A DNA stretch of 64,000 nt from JAHEFU01 sp020440645 (lineage in GTDB: Bacteria > 4484-113 > JAFGCY01), in the NCBI GenBank assembly GCA_020440645.1, contig JAGRNR010000006.1, positions 1-64,000 of the forward strand, in the 5' to 3' direction. A program made the translations under genes and the position numbers. Positions 8,707 through 18,101 of the stretch are shown here, piece by piece (position 1 is the stretch's first letter; each line of letters begins with the position of its first letter). A model generated the notes under the pieces. The model searched no databases. It saw only the letters and a list, made by a program, of their open reading frames with translations, and was not told the DNA's origin.

Positions 8707-8731
8707 GTTGGCGCAAGGCGCCACCGCTACC
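8707..8731 (-). repeat. REP hairpin, right flank of the RAYT gene
   Basis: This is an inverted copy of 8102-8128. The stem TGGCGC/GCGCCA encloses loop AAG (8709-8723), and CTAC at 8727-8730 is the complement of the GTAG head. About 24 of 26 bases match the left copy. Confidence 0.8.
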
Positions 8732-8879
8732 ATCTCCGTTCAATCGTGCACAAATGGACGATCACACCGCCTGCACACGATAAAATCACTTCCGCAGATA
8801 TACATAGGACCAGCACACACCAGATTCCCGGCCCGGTCGTGGTCCGACCGCACATCAGGGGCCGGCAGCAGGAGCGGAT

Positions 8880-10277
8880 ATGACAGCAGCAGACAACCAG
8901 GCGGCGGTGGTGGAACGCCTCGCATCTTCCACCGGCGGCAGCCTCAGCCACGAGCGGCTTTCCGAGCTGCACACTGAGTTCATGGCGCATCCGACGGCAA
9001 GCCTGATGCGCAATGCCGTCACCCAGGTGAGTGTGATGGACATCGCGCAGAACCGCGACATCATCACCTCCACGCCGCATACCTTCAGCCACAAGCTGGA
9101 CGACTGGAAGGTAACCAACCAGCGGGCCAGCGGCCGCTGCTGGCTGTTTGCCGGCCTGAACCTGCTGCGCGTCGGCGCGATGCAGGCGATGAACATCAAG
9201 GAATTCGAGTTCTCGCAGACCTACCTGCACTTCTGGGACAAGTTCGAGCGGGCGAACTACTTCCTCGAGGCGATCATCGCAACGGCGGAGCGCGACATTG
9301 ACGACCGCACCGTGGCCTTCCTCTTGGACAAGCCGCTCGAGGATGGCGGGCAGTGGAACATGTTCGTCAACCTCGTGAAGAAGCACGGCCTCGTGCCGCA
9401 AAGCGCGATGCCCGAGAGCGAAAGCTCCAGCAACACGCGCTACATGAACGCGATCGTGATCTCCAAGCTGCGTGACTTCGCCCAGCAGCTGCGTGATGCC
9501 GTTGCCAGCGGCAAGTCCGAGGACGAGGTCCGCAAGCTGAAGGACGGCTTCGTCTCCGTGGTCTACCGCATGCTGTGCATCCACCTCGGCACACCGCCGC
9601 AGGGCTTCGACTGGGAGTGGCGCGACAAGGACAACAAGTTCCACCGCGACGGCAGGCTGACACCGCAGCAGTTCGCTGACAAGTACGTCTCGATCAACCT
9701 TGATGACTATGTCAGCATCGTGCATGACCCGCGCGAAAGCAGCCCGCAGGGCCGCACCTACACTGTTGACATGCTTGGCAACGTGGTGGGCGGCGACATC
9801 GTGACCTACCTGAACGTTGACATCGAGCTGATGAAGCAGCTCACCATGAAGCAGATCACCGACGGCCAGCCGGTCTGGATGGGCTGCGACGTGGGCAAGA
9901 TGATGGACCGCCGCCGCGGCGTGTGGGACCGCGAGCTGTTCGGCTTCGAGCGGATCTACGACACGCCCTTCGCGCAGGACAAGCCGGGCCGCCTGCTGCA
10001 CCACCAGACCCTGATGACGCACGCGATGCTGTTCACCGGCGTGGACGTGGTTGACAAAGACCCGCGGCGCTGGCGCGTGGAGAACTCCTGGGGCAGCGAG
10101 GGCGGCGAGCAGGGCTTCTACGTGATGAATGACAACTGGTTCGACGAATACATGTTCGAGATCGCCGTGCCGAAGGCGCTGCTGAGCGCTGAGCTGCAGC
10201 AGGCGCTGGAGGGCGAGCCGACCGTGCTGCCGGCCTGGGACCCGATGGGCGCCCTGGCCGGGGAGTGCATGGGCTGA
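8880..10277 (+). CDS. pepC: Aminopeptidase C / bleomycin hydrolase (peptidase C1B)
   Basis: This 465-residue cytosolic cysteine peptidase has the catalytic cysteine at about 87 in QRASGRCWLFAGLN, the histidine near 381 in LMTHAMLFTGV and the asparagine near 402 in VENSWGSEGG. The C-terminal extension typical of the family, which folds back into the active site, is present. It would remove N-terminal residues from peptides. Length is normal for the family. An ATG with upstream CAGGAG supports the start. TAAAAT about 100 bases upstream may be the -10. Confidence 0.95.
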   Translation: MTAADNQAAVVERLASSTGGSLSHERLSELHTEFMAHPTASLMRNAVTQVSVMDIAQNRDIITSTPHTFSHKLDDWKVTNQRASGRCWLFAGLNLLRVGAMQAMNIKEFEFSQTYLHFWDKFERANYFLEAIIATAERDIDDRTVAFLLDKPLEDGGQWNMFVNLVKKHGLVPQSAMPESESSSNTRYMNAIVISKLRDFAQQLRDAVASGKSEDEVRKLKDGFVSVVYRMLCIHLGTPPQGFDWEWRDKDNKFHRDGRLTPQQFADKYVSINLDDYVSIVHDPRESSPQGRTYTVDMLGNVVGGDIVTYLNVDIELMKQLTMKQITDGQPVWMGCDVGKMMDRRRGVWDRELFGFERIYDTPFAQDKPGRLLHHQTLMTHAMLFTGVDVVDKDPRRWRVENSWGSEGGEQGFYVMNDNWFDEYMFEIAVPKALLSAELQQALEGEPTVLPAWDPMGALAGECMG

Positions 10278-10284
10278 AATGAGC

Positions 10285-10308
10285 GGGGCCACTGCGGTGG
10301 CCCCTTTT
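10285..10308 (+). terminator. Rho-independent terminator after pepC
   Basis: GGGGCCAC pairs with GTGGCCCC around a short loop, followed by TTTT. It sits between pepC and the next start at 10322, so the following gene may rely on read-through or its own promoter. Confidence 0.65.
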
Positions 10309-10321
10309 CATTTGGAGAGAG

Positions 10322-11029
10322 ATGAGCGAGGACAACACACAGCAGGAGCAGCCGCAGGAGCCGAAGCGGGCGAAGTATGCGCCGGACCCGGGCTTCACCG
10401 CCGAGCGTGACCGGCGCATGATCGTGCTCAGCTGCGCTGTGCTCGTGGTGATGACGCTCGTGATCTTCCTGATGGTGCGCCACCGCTACATCCAGCTCAA
10501 GGACGTGGCGCCGGTGAACGTGCAGATCTCCATGACGGACAAGCAGGTGATCCGCGACGAGGCGACTGTGGTGGATCCGGCGGCCATCGTGGCCGACCCG
10601 GAAGGCAGCCTGGCTGTCTGGACGGAAAGCAGCGGCACGGTGCTGTTCGTGCATGACAAGAAGGGAGACCCGATCAACTGGGATGATCCGAACCCCTCGC
10701 TCGGGACGGTCTACTGGCTGGACTGCGGCCTGCCGGTGACGGCGGTCAAGCCTGAGGCACCGGTGACGGGCGTCGGCGGGCGGATCCGCTTCTGGGGCCA
10801 GGTGGCGGCCACTTCCACGGACAAGCTTGAGTTCTCCGACAGCGTAGCCAGGGAAGTGCTGCCGGAATTCGGCATTGAACCCGGCCAGCGCATCGCGATC
10901 TTCTTCGCCTCCGAGATCGAGGAGGAGGGGCGCGGCACGCCGCTGGGTGAGGAGATTGACCCATTGGCGGAAATCAGCGGAGCAGGCTCCGCTGGGCAGG
11001 GCAGTGCGGCGGACACCGCAGGAGAGTAG
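10322..11029 (+). CDS. Single-pass membrane protein of unknown function
   Basis: The protein has 235 residues. A charged, proline-rich N-terminus of about 35 residues precedes one transmembrane helix (about 37-57, IVLSCAVLVVMTLVIFLMV). The remaining 175 residues would be extracytoplasmic. The start is supported by TTGGAGAGAG. The soluble part includes an OB-like stretch (VTGVGGRIRFWGQVAATS) and a small-residue C-terminus. Six bases separate it from the pyrophosphatase gene, so the two are probably cotranscribed. I recognise no family. Confidence 0.85.
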   Translation: MSEDNTQQEQPQEPKRAKYAPDPGFTAERDRRMIVLSCAVLVVMTLVIFLMVRHRYIQLKDVAPVNVQISMTDKQVIRDEATVVDPAAIVADPEGSLAVWTESSGTVLFVHDKKGDPINWDDPNPSLGTVYWLDCGLPVTAVKPEAPVTGVGGRIRFWGQVAATSTDKLEFSDSVAREVLPEFGIEPGQRIAIFFASEIEEEGRGTPLGEEIDPLAEISGAGSAGQGSAADTAGE

Positions 11030-11034
11030 CTTCA

Positions 11035-11583
<549 letters not shown>

Positions 11584-11708
11584 GAATTCCGGGATTTGTG
11601 ATTTATCTTTGATTTAACCGGACTTAAAGAACCGATCTTGATTAATAATGGTCTAGTGTCTTGGTGGGGTCTGCCCCCGGGGCAAGGCACAAAGATCGGG
11701 AGTCAGGA

Positions 11709-13877
11709 TTGGCGCAGTTCGTGAATCTCAGTAACAGCATCCTGCTGATGACAATGCTCATGCTGGCGTTCAGCTGGGCATTGACTTCGATTCGCCGCTC
11801 CCTGCCATCCCTCCAGCGTTTCACCGGCATGCTGATGTTCACCGGGATCGCCCTGATCGCCAGCTTCGTGATCATTCCGCTGCAGGAAGGCGTGATCCTC
11901 AACCGCGGCGCTGAGCGCCTGCACTGGGTGGACCCGAGTGCAGCCACCATCGTGATCGCGCTGGCAATCGTGCTGGCCGGAGTGCTCGACGGACTGGTGA
12001 CAGCCGTCGCCGTTGCCGTGCTGGCCTACTTCCTTAACGGTTCACTGAGCACGGTTATGCTGCTGCCGGTGCTGTACAGCGTGGCGGCCGGGCTGGTGGT
12101 GCGCCATTTCTGGGGCCTGCACCGCGACTTCATCTCCAGCCGTGTACTGCTGCTGCTGGGCCTGGCGCTCAGCCTGCCGCAGGCCGTGCTGTTCTACTCG
12201 CACTTCCACAGTGCGCCGAACTTTGAACCCAAGGCCATGCTGGCCAGCATGGCGGTGATCATCATCGCCTATCCGACCGCGGCACTCGTGATCGGCAACC
12301 TCGTCAGCCAGCCCTACCACCAGATCCTGCTCGAGAACCAGCTGCTGGATACCCAGGAACGCAACCGCCAGATGGTCAAGCTGGCGGGCAATGCGATCGT
12401 GAACTTCAATGCGGACCTCGAAGTGATCGACTACAACGAGGAGGCTGAGCGGATCTTCGGCTACCCGCGGCAGTACCTGATCGGGCGCAAGTACCTGAGC
12501 CTGCTGTTCCCGAGCTACATCTGGGCGGGGATCGAGACGGACGCCCAGCGCGTGATGGACGGCGGGCAGATCCGCGAGCATGAGGTGCAGGTGGTCAGCC
12601 GGGACGGCAAGGAAACCCCGATGATCTGGAGCTTCTCGCGCATCACCAATGCACGGGATGAACCGCTTGGCATGATGGCCATCGGGCAGGACATCTCGCA
12701 GCGTAAGCGCAACGAACTGAAGCTGGCCGAGAACGAGGAGCGCGTGCGCCTGGCACTGAGCGGCGCGGACCTCGCGATGTGGGACTGGAACCTCGCAACC
12801 GAGGAGTTCGTCACCAATGATCGCTGGGCGGATATGCTTGGCTACGTCCCGGACGTGCAGGACACAGATGTCGCTTCCTGGGACGAGCGGATCCATCCGG
12901 AGGACCGCGACCACGTACTGGCCTGCATGGAACAGCACCTGTCGGGAGATACTGACAGCTTTGAGGTGGAGTATCGCATGCGCAGGCGTAATGGGGACTA
13001 CCTGTGGGTGCTGTCCCGCGCACGTGTGATCCAGCGCAACGAGGAGGGCCAGCCGCTGCGCATGACGGGCACGCTGCTGGACATCTCGCAGCGCGTTGCC
13101 AGCGAGCAGGAACGCCGCCGGCTGGAGCGCCAGCTGCGCTACTCGCAGAAGATGGAGACCATTGGCACACTGGCCGGTGGCATCGCACATGACTTCAACA
13201 ACATCCTGCAGGCAATCATGGGCTACACCACTCTCGGCTCGACCCGCCTGCCTGATGACCACCCGGTCCAGCATGACCTCGAGCGCGTGCTCAGTGCCAG
13301 CGACCGGGCCCGCAGCCTGGTGGACCAGATGCTTGTGTTCAGCCGCCAGGCCCAGCAGAGCCGCGCGCTGGTGGACGTTGAGCAGCTCTGCCGTGAGGTA
13401 CTGCGCATCCTCGGCCCCCAGCTGGACCCGCGCGAGGACATCGAGGTGGTGCTTGATATCGCACCGGACAGCCCGCAGATCCTGGCTGACCCTACCCAGA
13501 TCCACCAGGTGGTGATGAACCTTGTGATCAACGCCCTGCATGCGATGAAGGACGGTGGCGGCAGGCTCGGGATCTCACTCAGGCGCCTGGACAGCGCTGC
13601 CGTTGACCTGGAGCAGACCGGGCTAGCGGAACCGCCGGCGGCCTGGCTGGAGCTCGTCGTCAGCGACACGGGTTGTGGCATCGACCCGAAGCACCTCAGC
13701 CGCCTGTTCGAGCCGTTCTTCACCACAAAAAGCGTGGAAGAGGGCACCGGGCTTGGCCTGTCGGTGGTGCATGGCATCGTCACCAACCATGGCGGTGCGA
13801 TCAACGTGGACAGCGAACCGGGCCAGGGCAGCCGCTTCATCGCAGTGATGCCGGTGCATGGCGACCTTGCCAGCTGA
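11709..13877 (+). CDS. Membrane sensor histidine kinase with two PAS domains
   Basis: From the TTG at 11709 the protein has 722 residues. That start sits six bases after GGAG; a GTG at 11721 is an alternative and a longer frame to 11661 lacks support. Residues 1-200 hold five or six hydrophobic helices resembling the LytS-type 5TM sensor. Two PAS domains follow (about 215-335 and 345-455, each ending in a DISQR motif). The phosphoacceptor histidine is near 494 in GGIAHDFNN, and the ATPase domain ends with GTGLGLSVVHGIVTNHGG. It lacks a receiver domain, and a hybrid kinase and a stand-alone receiver follow, so a shared phosphorelay is likely. Confidence 0.92.
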   Translation: MAQFVNLSNSILLMTMLMLAFSWALTSIRRSLPSLQRFTGMLMFTGIALIASFVIIPLQEGVILNRGAERLHWVDPSAATIVIALAIVLAGVLDGLVTAVAVAVLAYFLNGSLSTVMLLPVLYSVAAGLVVRHFWGLHRDFISSRVLLLLGLALSLPQAVLFYSHFHSAPNFEPKAMLASMAVIIIAYPTAALVIGNLVSQPYHQILLENQLLDTQERNRQMVKLAGNAIVNFNADLEVIDYNEEAERIFGYPRQYLIGRKYLSLLFPSYIWAGIETDAQRVMDGGQIREHEVQVVSRDGKETPMIWSFSRITNARDEPLGMMAIGQDISQRKRNELKLAENEERVRLALSGADLAMWDWNLATEEFVTNDRWADMLGYVPDVQDTDVASWDERIHPEDRDHVLACMEQHLSGDTDSFEVEYRMRRRNGDYLWVLSRARVIQRNEEGQPLRMTGTLLDISQRVASEQERRRLERQLRYSQKMETIGTLAGGIAHDFNNILQAIMGYTTLGSTRLPDDHPVQHDLERVLSASDRARSLVDQMLVFSRQAQQSRALVDVEQLCREVLRILGPQLDPREDIEVVLDIAPDSPQILADPTQIHQVVMNLVINALHAMKDGGGRLGISLRRLDSAAVDLEQTGLAEPPAAWLELVVSDTGCGIDPKHLSRLFEPFFTTKSVEEGTGLGLSVVHGIVTNHGGAINVDSEPGQGSRFIAVMPVHGDLAS

Positions 13878-13988
13878 GCCGTTCACAACTGGTTAAGCCC
13901 CGGTTATCAATTCACAGACAATTCCCAGACCGGCCGTCCTGCGGTATCTATTAAGCATAGGAATTCCCGGCGGGAACCGATACTGACC

Positions 13989-16160
13989 ATGCAGCTCAAC
14001 AGGCCGGATCTGGAGATTGTTGCCATCACTGGCGGGCAGCCCGGTGCGCACGTCCCGCTGCAGGCCAACCTGATGTCCCCGGCACTGTTCATCGGCCTCT
14101 GTGGCCTGGCCGGCTGCCTCTACCTCGCACTGCTGCTCTCCCGCTCCCGCCGCCAGCTCGAGGCGATCCGGGGCCGGCTGCAGGAATCACATGACAACGA
14201 AGCGGAGTTGAGCGGCCGGCTGCACGTGCTGGAGCACAGCGCCCCGGACGCCGTGCTGACGATCTCGCCGGAGGGCTTTATCGACGGCTTCAACCGGGCA
14301 GCCGAGCGACTGTTCGGCTACTCGGCGGCTGAGATTGTCAACCACCACTTCCGCGAGCTGTTCCCCGAGCCGGAGGACGGAGAGTGCCACCTCAACAGCG
14401 TGGTCCACGGCAATGGCAACGACCTCCTCGGCAGTGTGCGTGAGGTCAGCGCGCAGCGGCGGGATGGCAGCCTGTTCACTGCGGAATGCAGCGCGGCGGA
14501 ACTGACCCGCAGCGGACAGCGCGGTGTGCTGGCGATCGTGCGCGACGTCAGTGCGCAGCGAATGCATGAGCGCCTGCTGGAGCAGAGCGAGCTGCGCCTG
14601 CGTGAGGCCCAGCAGCTGGCGCGGCTTGGCAACCTGGAGCTGGACCTGCAGGACGGCCGGATGTTCTGGTCTGATGAGCTGTTCCACCAGTTCGGCCTTG
14701 AGGCCGGGCAGGTCGAGCCGGACATGCGCCTGCTGATCTCGCTCGTGCACCCGGAGGACCGCGACGGGATCGAGATGGCGATGGACAGCCTGATCCGCCA
14801 GGGCAGCTGCCATGAACAGAGCTACCGCCTGCTGCCTGGCAGCGGCCTGCAGCGCTGGCACCATGCGCGCTTCATCGTGGACCGCAATGAAAGCGGCCAG
14901 GCGCTGCGCCTGCTGGCAACCGTGCAGGACGTGACCGAGCAGCACAGCCTGGCGGAGACACGCCGCCGGATGGAGGAGAAGCTGGACCAGATCCGCAAGC
15001 TGGAGACCATCGGCAGCGTCTCATCCGCGATCGCCCACGACTTCAACAACATCCTGACGCCGATCATCGGCTTCACCGACCTCGGGCTGGAGGAGACTGA
15101 AAGCTCCAGCAGCGTGCACCGGCACCTGCAGCAGGTGCGCCGCGGGGCCAGCCGGGCCCGCGAGCTGGTGCAGCGCATCCTCTCATTCAGTGACTCACCA
15201 CAGCAGGAGCCCAATCCGGTGGCATTGCGCAGCGTGGCCGAGGAGGTGCTCGGGCTGCTCAGTGTGCGGGCCGGCCGGCGCGTGCGCCTCGAGCTGCATG
15301 AATCCGGCGGGCCGCATTACGTGATGGCGGATGCCACCCACCTGCACCAGGTGCTGCTGAACCTCTGCACGAATGCGCTGCAGGCGATCGGCACCGGTGA
15401 AGGCCGCATCAGCGTGGCGCTGGAGACGGTGAACATTGACCTCGGTTCGCTGGAGCGCCTGCCAGCGCTGAAGCTCGGGCCGCATGTGCTCCTCAGCGTG
15501 CGGGATGACGGCAGCGGGATCAGCCGCCAGGACATGGAGCTGATCTTCCAGCCCTTCTTCTCCAGCCGGCCCGGCGAGGGCGGCAGCGGGATCGGGCTGT
15601 CGGTGGTGCACGGCATCGTGCTCAGCCACGGTGGAGAGATCGAGGTGGAGAGCCGCCCCGGCAGCGGCAGCTGCTTCAGGGTCTACCTGCCGCTGTGCCG
15701 CGAGCTGCCATCGCGCAGTGGTACGACTGGTGCTGAACTGGAGCAGGATGAGCTTGCGCTGCAGGGGCATGGCGAGAGCATCCTGTTCGTGGATGACGAG
15801 CCGGACATCAACCGGCTTGTGGTGCAGCAGCTGGAACGGCTGGGCTACCGCGTCACCACCTGCCGGCAGCCGGCACAGGCCCTTGACCTGCTGCGGGAGC
15901 AGCCCGGAAGCTTCCAGCTGCTGGTGACGGACCTGACCATGCCGCGCATGGACGGAGAGAAGCTGGTGCGCAGCCTGCGGGCATCCGGGGAGATGCTGCC
16001 GGTAATCATGATCACGGGATACAGCGAAGGCCTGCCACGGGATATCATGGAGGAACTGCGGATCGAGACGGTGGTCAACAAGCCGCTGGAGCAGAACTCA
16101 CTGGCAAGCGCCATCAGGCGGGTGCTGGGTCCGGTTTCCGCAGTGCCAGCCAATGACTAG
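13989..16160 (+). CDS. Hybrid sensor histidine kinase (TM, PAS, PAS, kinase, receiver)
   Basis: The protein has 723 residues. One transmembrane segment (about 30-55) is followed by two PAS domains (about 75-200 and 210-325) and a dimerisation helix with the phosphoacceptor histidine near 350 in SAIAHDFNN. The ATPase domain has GGSGIGLSVVHGIVLSHGG. The C-terminal receiver has its phosphoacceptor aspartate near 648 in LLVTDLTMPRMDG. The kinase core is a close relative of the one just upstream, so a duplication is likely. The ATG has no strong Shine-Dalgarno. Its end overlaps the next gene by eight bases, so the two are coupled. Confidence 0.93.
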   Translation: MQLNRPDLEIVAITGGQPGAHVPLQANLMSPALFIGLCGLAGCLYLALLLSRSRRQLEAIRGRLQESHDNEAELSGRLHVLEHSAPDAVLTISPEGFIDGFNRAAERLFGYSAAEIVNHHFRELFPEPEDGECHLNSVVHGNGNDLLGSVREVSAQRRDGSLFTAECSAAELTRSGQRGVLAIVRDVSAQRMHERLLEQSELRLREAQQLARLGNLELDLQDGRMFWSDELFHQFGLEAGQVEPDMRLLISLVHPEDRDGIEMAMDSLIRQGSCHEQSYRLLPGSGLQRWHHARFIVDRNESGQALRLLATVQDVTEQHSLAETRRRMEEKLDQIRKLETIGSVSSAIAHDFNNILTPIIGFTDLGLEETESSSSVHRHLQQVRRGASRARELVQRILSFSDSPQQEPNPVALRSVAEEVLGLLSVRAGRRVRLELHESGGPHYVMADATHLHQVLLNLCTNALQAIGTGEGRISVALETVNIDLGSLERLPALKLGPHVLLSVRDDGSGISRQDMELIFQPFFSSRPGEGGSGIGLSVVHGIVLSHGGEIEVESRPGSGSCFRVYLPLCRELPSRSGTTGAELEQDELALQGHGESILFVDDEPDINRLVVQQLERLGYRVTTCRQPAQALDLLREQPGSFQLLVTDLTMPRMDGEKLVRSLRASGEMLPVIMITGYSEGLPRDIMEELRIETVVNKPLEQNSLASAIRRVLGPVSAVPAND

Positions 16161-16530
16161 GATTCTCTTGGTAGATGATGACAAGGACGTGCGGGACGTA
16201 CTGCACAGCATCCTGCTCAGCTCCGGCTATGAGGTTGAGGCTGTCGAGGACGGCGCACAGGCCGTGGCCGCATTCAGGCTGTCCAGTTTCGACATCGTGA
16301 TCACGGACATCGTGATGCCGGTCAAGGACGGGCTGGAGACCATCATGGAAATCCTTGAGCTCAGGCCCGGCACAAAGATCATCGCCATGTCCGGCGGTGG
16401 ACGGCTGGACAATGTGGACTTCCTCGAGACGGCGAAGGCGCTCGGTGCCTCGCTGACCTTCAACAAGCCCTTCAACCTGCGCGAGCTGATCGGCGGGATC
16501 GAGCAGCTGGCCGCTGAGCCGGCGGAGTAA
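16153..16530 (+). CDS. Stand-alone CheY-like response regulator
   Basis: The protein has 125 residues and is a receiver domain only. The acidic pair D8/D9, the phosphoacceptor D52 (VITDIVMPVKDG), the threonine/serine position in IIAMSGGG and K102 (FNKPF) are all present. There is no DNA-binding or enzymatic output domain, so it probably works by protein contact or passes phosphate on. The eight-base overlap with the hybrid kinase indicates translational coupling. With the two kinases it forms a three-gene signalling cassette. Confidence 0.93.
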   Translation: MTRILLVDDDKDVRDVLHSILLSSGYEVEAVEDGAQAVAAFRLSSFDIVITDIVMPVKDGLETIMEILELRPGTKIIAMSGGGRLDNVDFLETAKALGASLTFNKPFNLRELIGGIEQLAAEPAE

Positions 16531-16568
16531 GCCCCTGCCGCAAGCCGGCCGGGCCACGGACGCGCCGT

Positions 16569-16574
16569 TATAAT
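16569..16574 (+). promoter_or_regulatory. -10 element (TATAAT) upstream of icd-like gene
   Basis: A perfect TATAAT sits inside a GGCGCG-type inverted repeat (GGCGCGCC side at 16576-16583) 33 bases before the GTG at 16607. No good -35 was found. An AGGGG ribosome-binding site precedes the start. Confidence 0.5.
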
Positions 16575-16606
16575 AGGCGCGCCACATTCACTATCAGGGG
16601 TAGATT

Positions 16607-17809
16607 GTGTCCAACGAAGCCATCAACAGAGCAACAGCACACTTCGGCAAACTGCTGGAGGACATGCAGGCCCGCGCCGAGCGCCTGAAGAACGAGCCGG
16701 ACTGGCTTGACTTCCGATCGCTTGATCCGATCATCATCGGCATCCTGCCGGGCGACGGCATCGGCACAAGCATCGCCGCGGATGCGGAGTGGATCATGCG
16801 CCAGGTGCTGAAGGACGAGGTCGCCAGCGGCAAGATCGAGATGCGCAACATCGAGGGCCTGACCATCGAGCGCCGCGCCGAGGTCAACCAGGCCGTGCCG
16901 GACGAGGTGCTTGAAGAGTGCAAGCAGTGCCACGTGCTGCTGAAGGGCCCGACCACCACGCCGCGCAAGGGGGACCCCTGGCCGAACATCGAAAGTGCCA
17001 ACGTCGCGCTCAGGAAGAAGCTCGACCTGTTTGCCAACGTGCGCCCGGTGCAGATCCCGGAACAGGGCATTGACTGGACTTTCTTCCGTGAGAACACCGA
17101 GGACCTCTACGCGCTCGGGCCCTACGGCCTCGACGTTGACGACGACATCTCGATCGACTTCCGCCTGATCACCACCCAGGGCAGTGAGCGCATCGCGCGC
17201 ATGGCCTTCGAGTATGCGAAGAAGCAGGGCAAGCAGCAGGTCACGATAGTCACCAAGGCGAACGTCGTCAAGACCAGCGACGGTCGCTTCCTGCGTGTCT
17301 GCCAGGAGGTGGCGAAGGACTACCCGGGCATCAATGTCGACGACTGGTACATCGACATCATGACCGCCAAGCTGATCGACGAGAAGCGCCGCCGCCAGTT
17401 CCAGGTGATGATCCTGCCGAACCTGTACGGCGACATCCTGACTGACGAGGCGGCCGAGATGCAGGGCGGTGTCGGCACCGCGGGTTCCGCCAACATCGGC
17501 AAGCGCTATGCGATGTTCGAGGCGATCCACGGCTCGGCCCCGCGCATGGTGGACGAGGGCCGCGCGCAGTATGCCGACCCCTCGAGTATGATCCGCGCCA
17601 CGGCGATGATGCTAGGCCACATCGGTTACCCGGCGCTGCAGAAGAAGCTGGAGATGGCACTCGACATCTGCGGCCAGTTCGAGCAGAAGGTCGTCACCAC
17701 CGGCCGCGATACCGGGGCGACGGGCCATGAGCTGGCGGAGTACATCCATGCCACGCTGACGAGTTCCGACCTTGAGGAGAAGTGGAACGGATTCCGCAGC
17801 CAGCACTGA
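16607..17809 (+). CDS. Isocitrate/isopropylmalate dehydrogenase family enzyme, isocitrate dehydrogenase-like
   Basis: This 400-residue beta-decarboxylating dehydrogenase starts at a GTG after AGGGGT. It has GDGIGTSIA near the N-terminus, ANVRP, and FRENTEDLYALG. The ENTED motif is typical of isocitrate rather than isopropylmalate dehydrogenase (which has RELTGGIY). NLYGDILTDEAAEMQGGVG and FEAIHGSAP complete the metal and cofactor sites. It would oxidise isocitrate to 2-oxoglutarate; the cofactor cannot be settled from sequence alone. The N-terminal extension of about 40 residues is slightly long. A REP hairpin begins immediately after the stop codon. Confidence 0.88.
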   Translation: MSNEAINRATAHFGKLLEDMQARAERLKNEPDWLDFRSLDPIIIGILPGDGIGTSIAADAEWIMRQVLKDEVASGKIEMRNIEGLTIERRAEVNQAVPDEVLEECKQCHVLLKGPTTTPRKGDPWPNIESANVALRKKLDLFANVRPVQIPEQGIDWTFFRENTEDLYALGPYGLDVDDDISIDFRLITTQGSERIARMAFEYAKKQGKQQVTIVTKANVVKTSDGRFLRVCQEVAKDYPGINVDDWYIDIMTAKLIDEKRRRQFQVMILPNLYGDILTDEAAEMQGGVGTAGSANIGKRYAMFEAIHGSAPRMVDEGRAQYADPSSMIRATAMMLGHIGYPALQKKLEMALDICGQFEQKVVTTGRDTGATGHELAEYIHATLTSSDLEEKWNGFRSQH

Positions 17810-17810
17810 G

Positions 17811-18101
17811 GGAGGCCAGGCTGTAAGCCTGGCAAAAAGGTTGGAGTTTGGAGTGGGGAGTTTGGAGCGGCGGCTTCCAGCCGCCGGGGAGGTCAGACGA
17901 AAGTCTGACAACAGAGGGAATAGTTTGAATAGTGCGAATAGTTGAAGAAGTGAAGAGTGATCACACAGGGCAGGCCTCAGGGCCTGCCCTTTTCATATTC
18001 GGAGGCGCGCAACTTGCTTGCGCGCAAGGCGGCCGGGATTCAGTCTGGCAACGGAGTGTTGGTCTTAGACCAACAAGGCCCTGTAGCTCTGAAGAGCTAC
18101 A
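17811..18101. repeat. Mosaic of short palindromic (REP-like) hairpins between icd-like and RND genes
   Basis: Six perfect or near-perfect hairpins occur in 290 bases: GCCAGGCT-GTA-AGCCTGGC (17815-17833), CGGCGGCT-TCC-AGCCGCCG (17868-17886), GTCAGAC-GAAA-GTCTGAC (17892-17909), GCGCGCAA-CTTGC-TTGCGCGC (18005-18025), GTTGGTC-TTA-GACCAAC (18058-18074) and TGTAGCTC-TGAA-GAGCTACA (18082-18101). The last covers the stop codon of the RND gene. Low-complexity GGAGTTTGGAGTGGGG-type sequence lies between. Matching elements recur near 37.6 and 38.9-39.0 kb. Confidence 0.75.
17968..17993. terminator. Possible bidirectional terminator
   Basis: GGGCAGGC pairs with GCCTGCCC, followed by TTTT, between two convergent genes. 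It could serve the icd-like gene. Confidence 0.55.

Noticed and set aside
8727..10292. 521-codon open frame on the minus strand
   Set aside because: It lies opposite pepC, whose catalytic motifs are unambiguous. The reverse product is low-complexity and matches nothing.
11655..11708. Upstream TTG start for the first sensor kinase
   Set aside because: The added residues are polar, precede the first membrane helix without need, and lack a ribosome-binding site. The TTG at 11709 has GGAG at good distance.
12042..13541. 499-codon open frame on the minus strand
   Set aside because: It is opposite the first sensor kinase, which has all expected motifs.
16568..17530. 320-codon open frame on the minus strand
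   Set aside because: It is a shadow of the isocitrate dehydrogenase-like gene.
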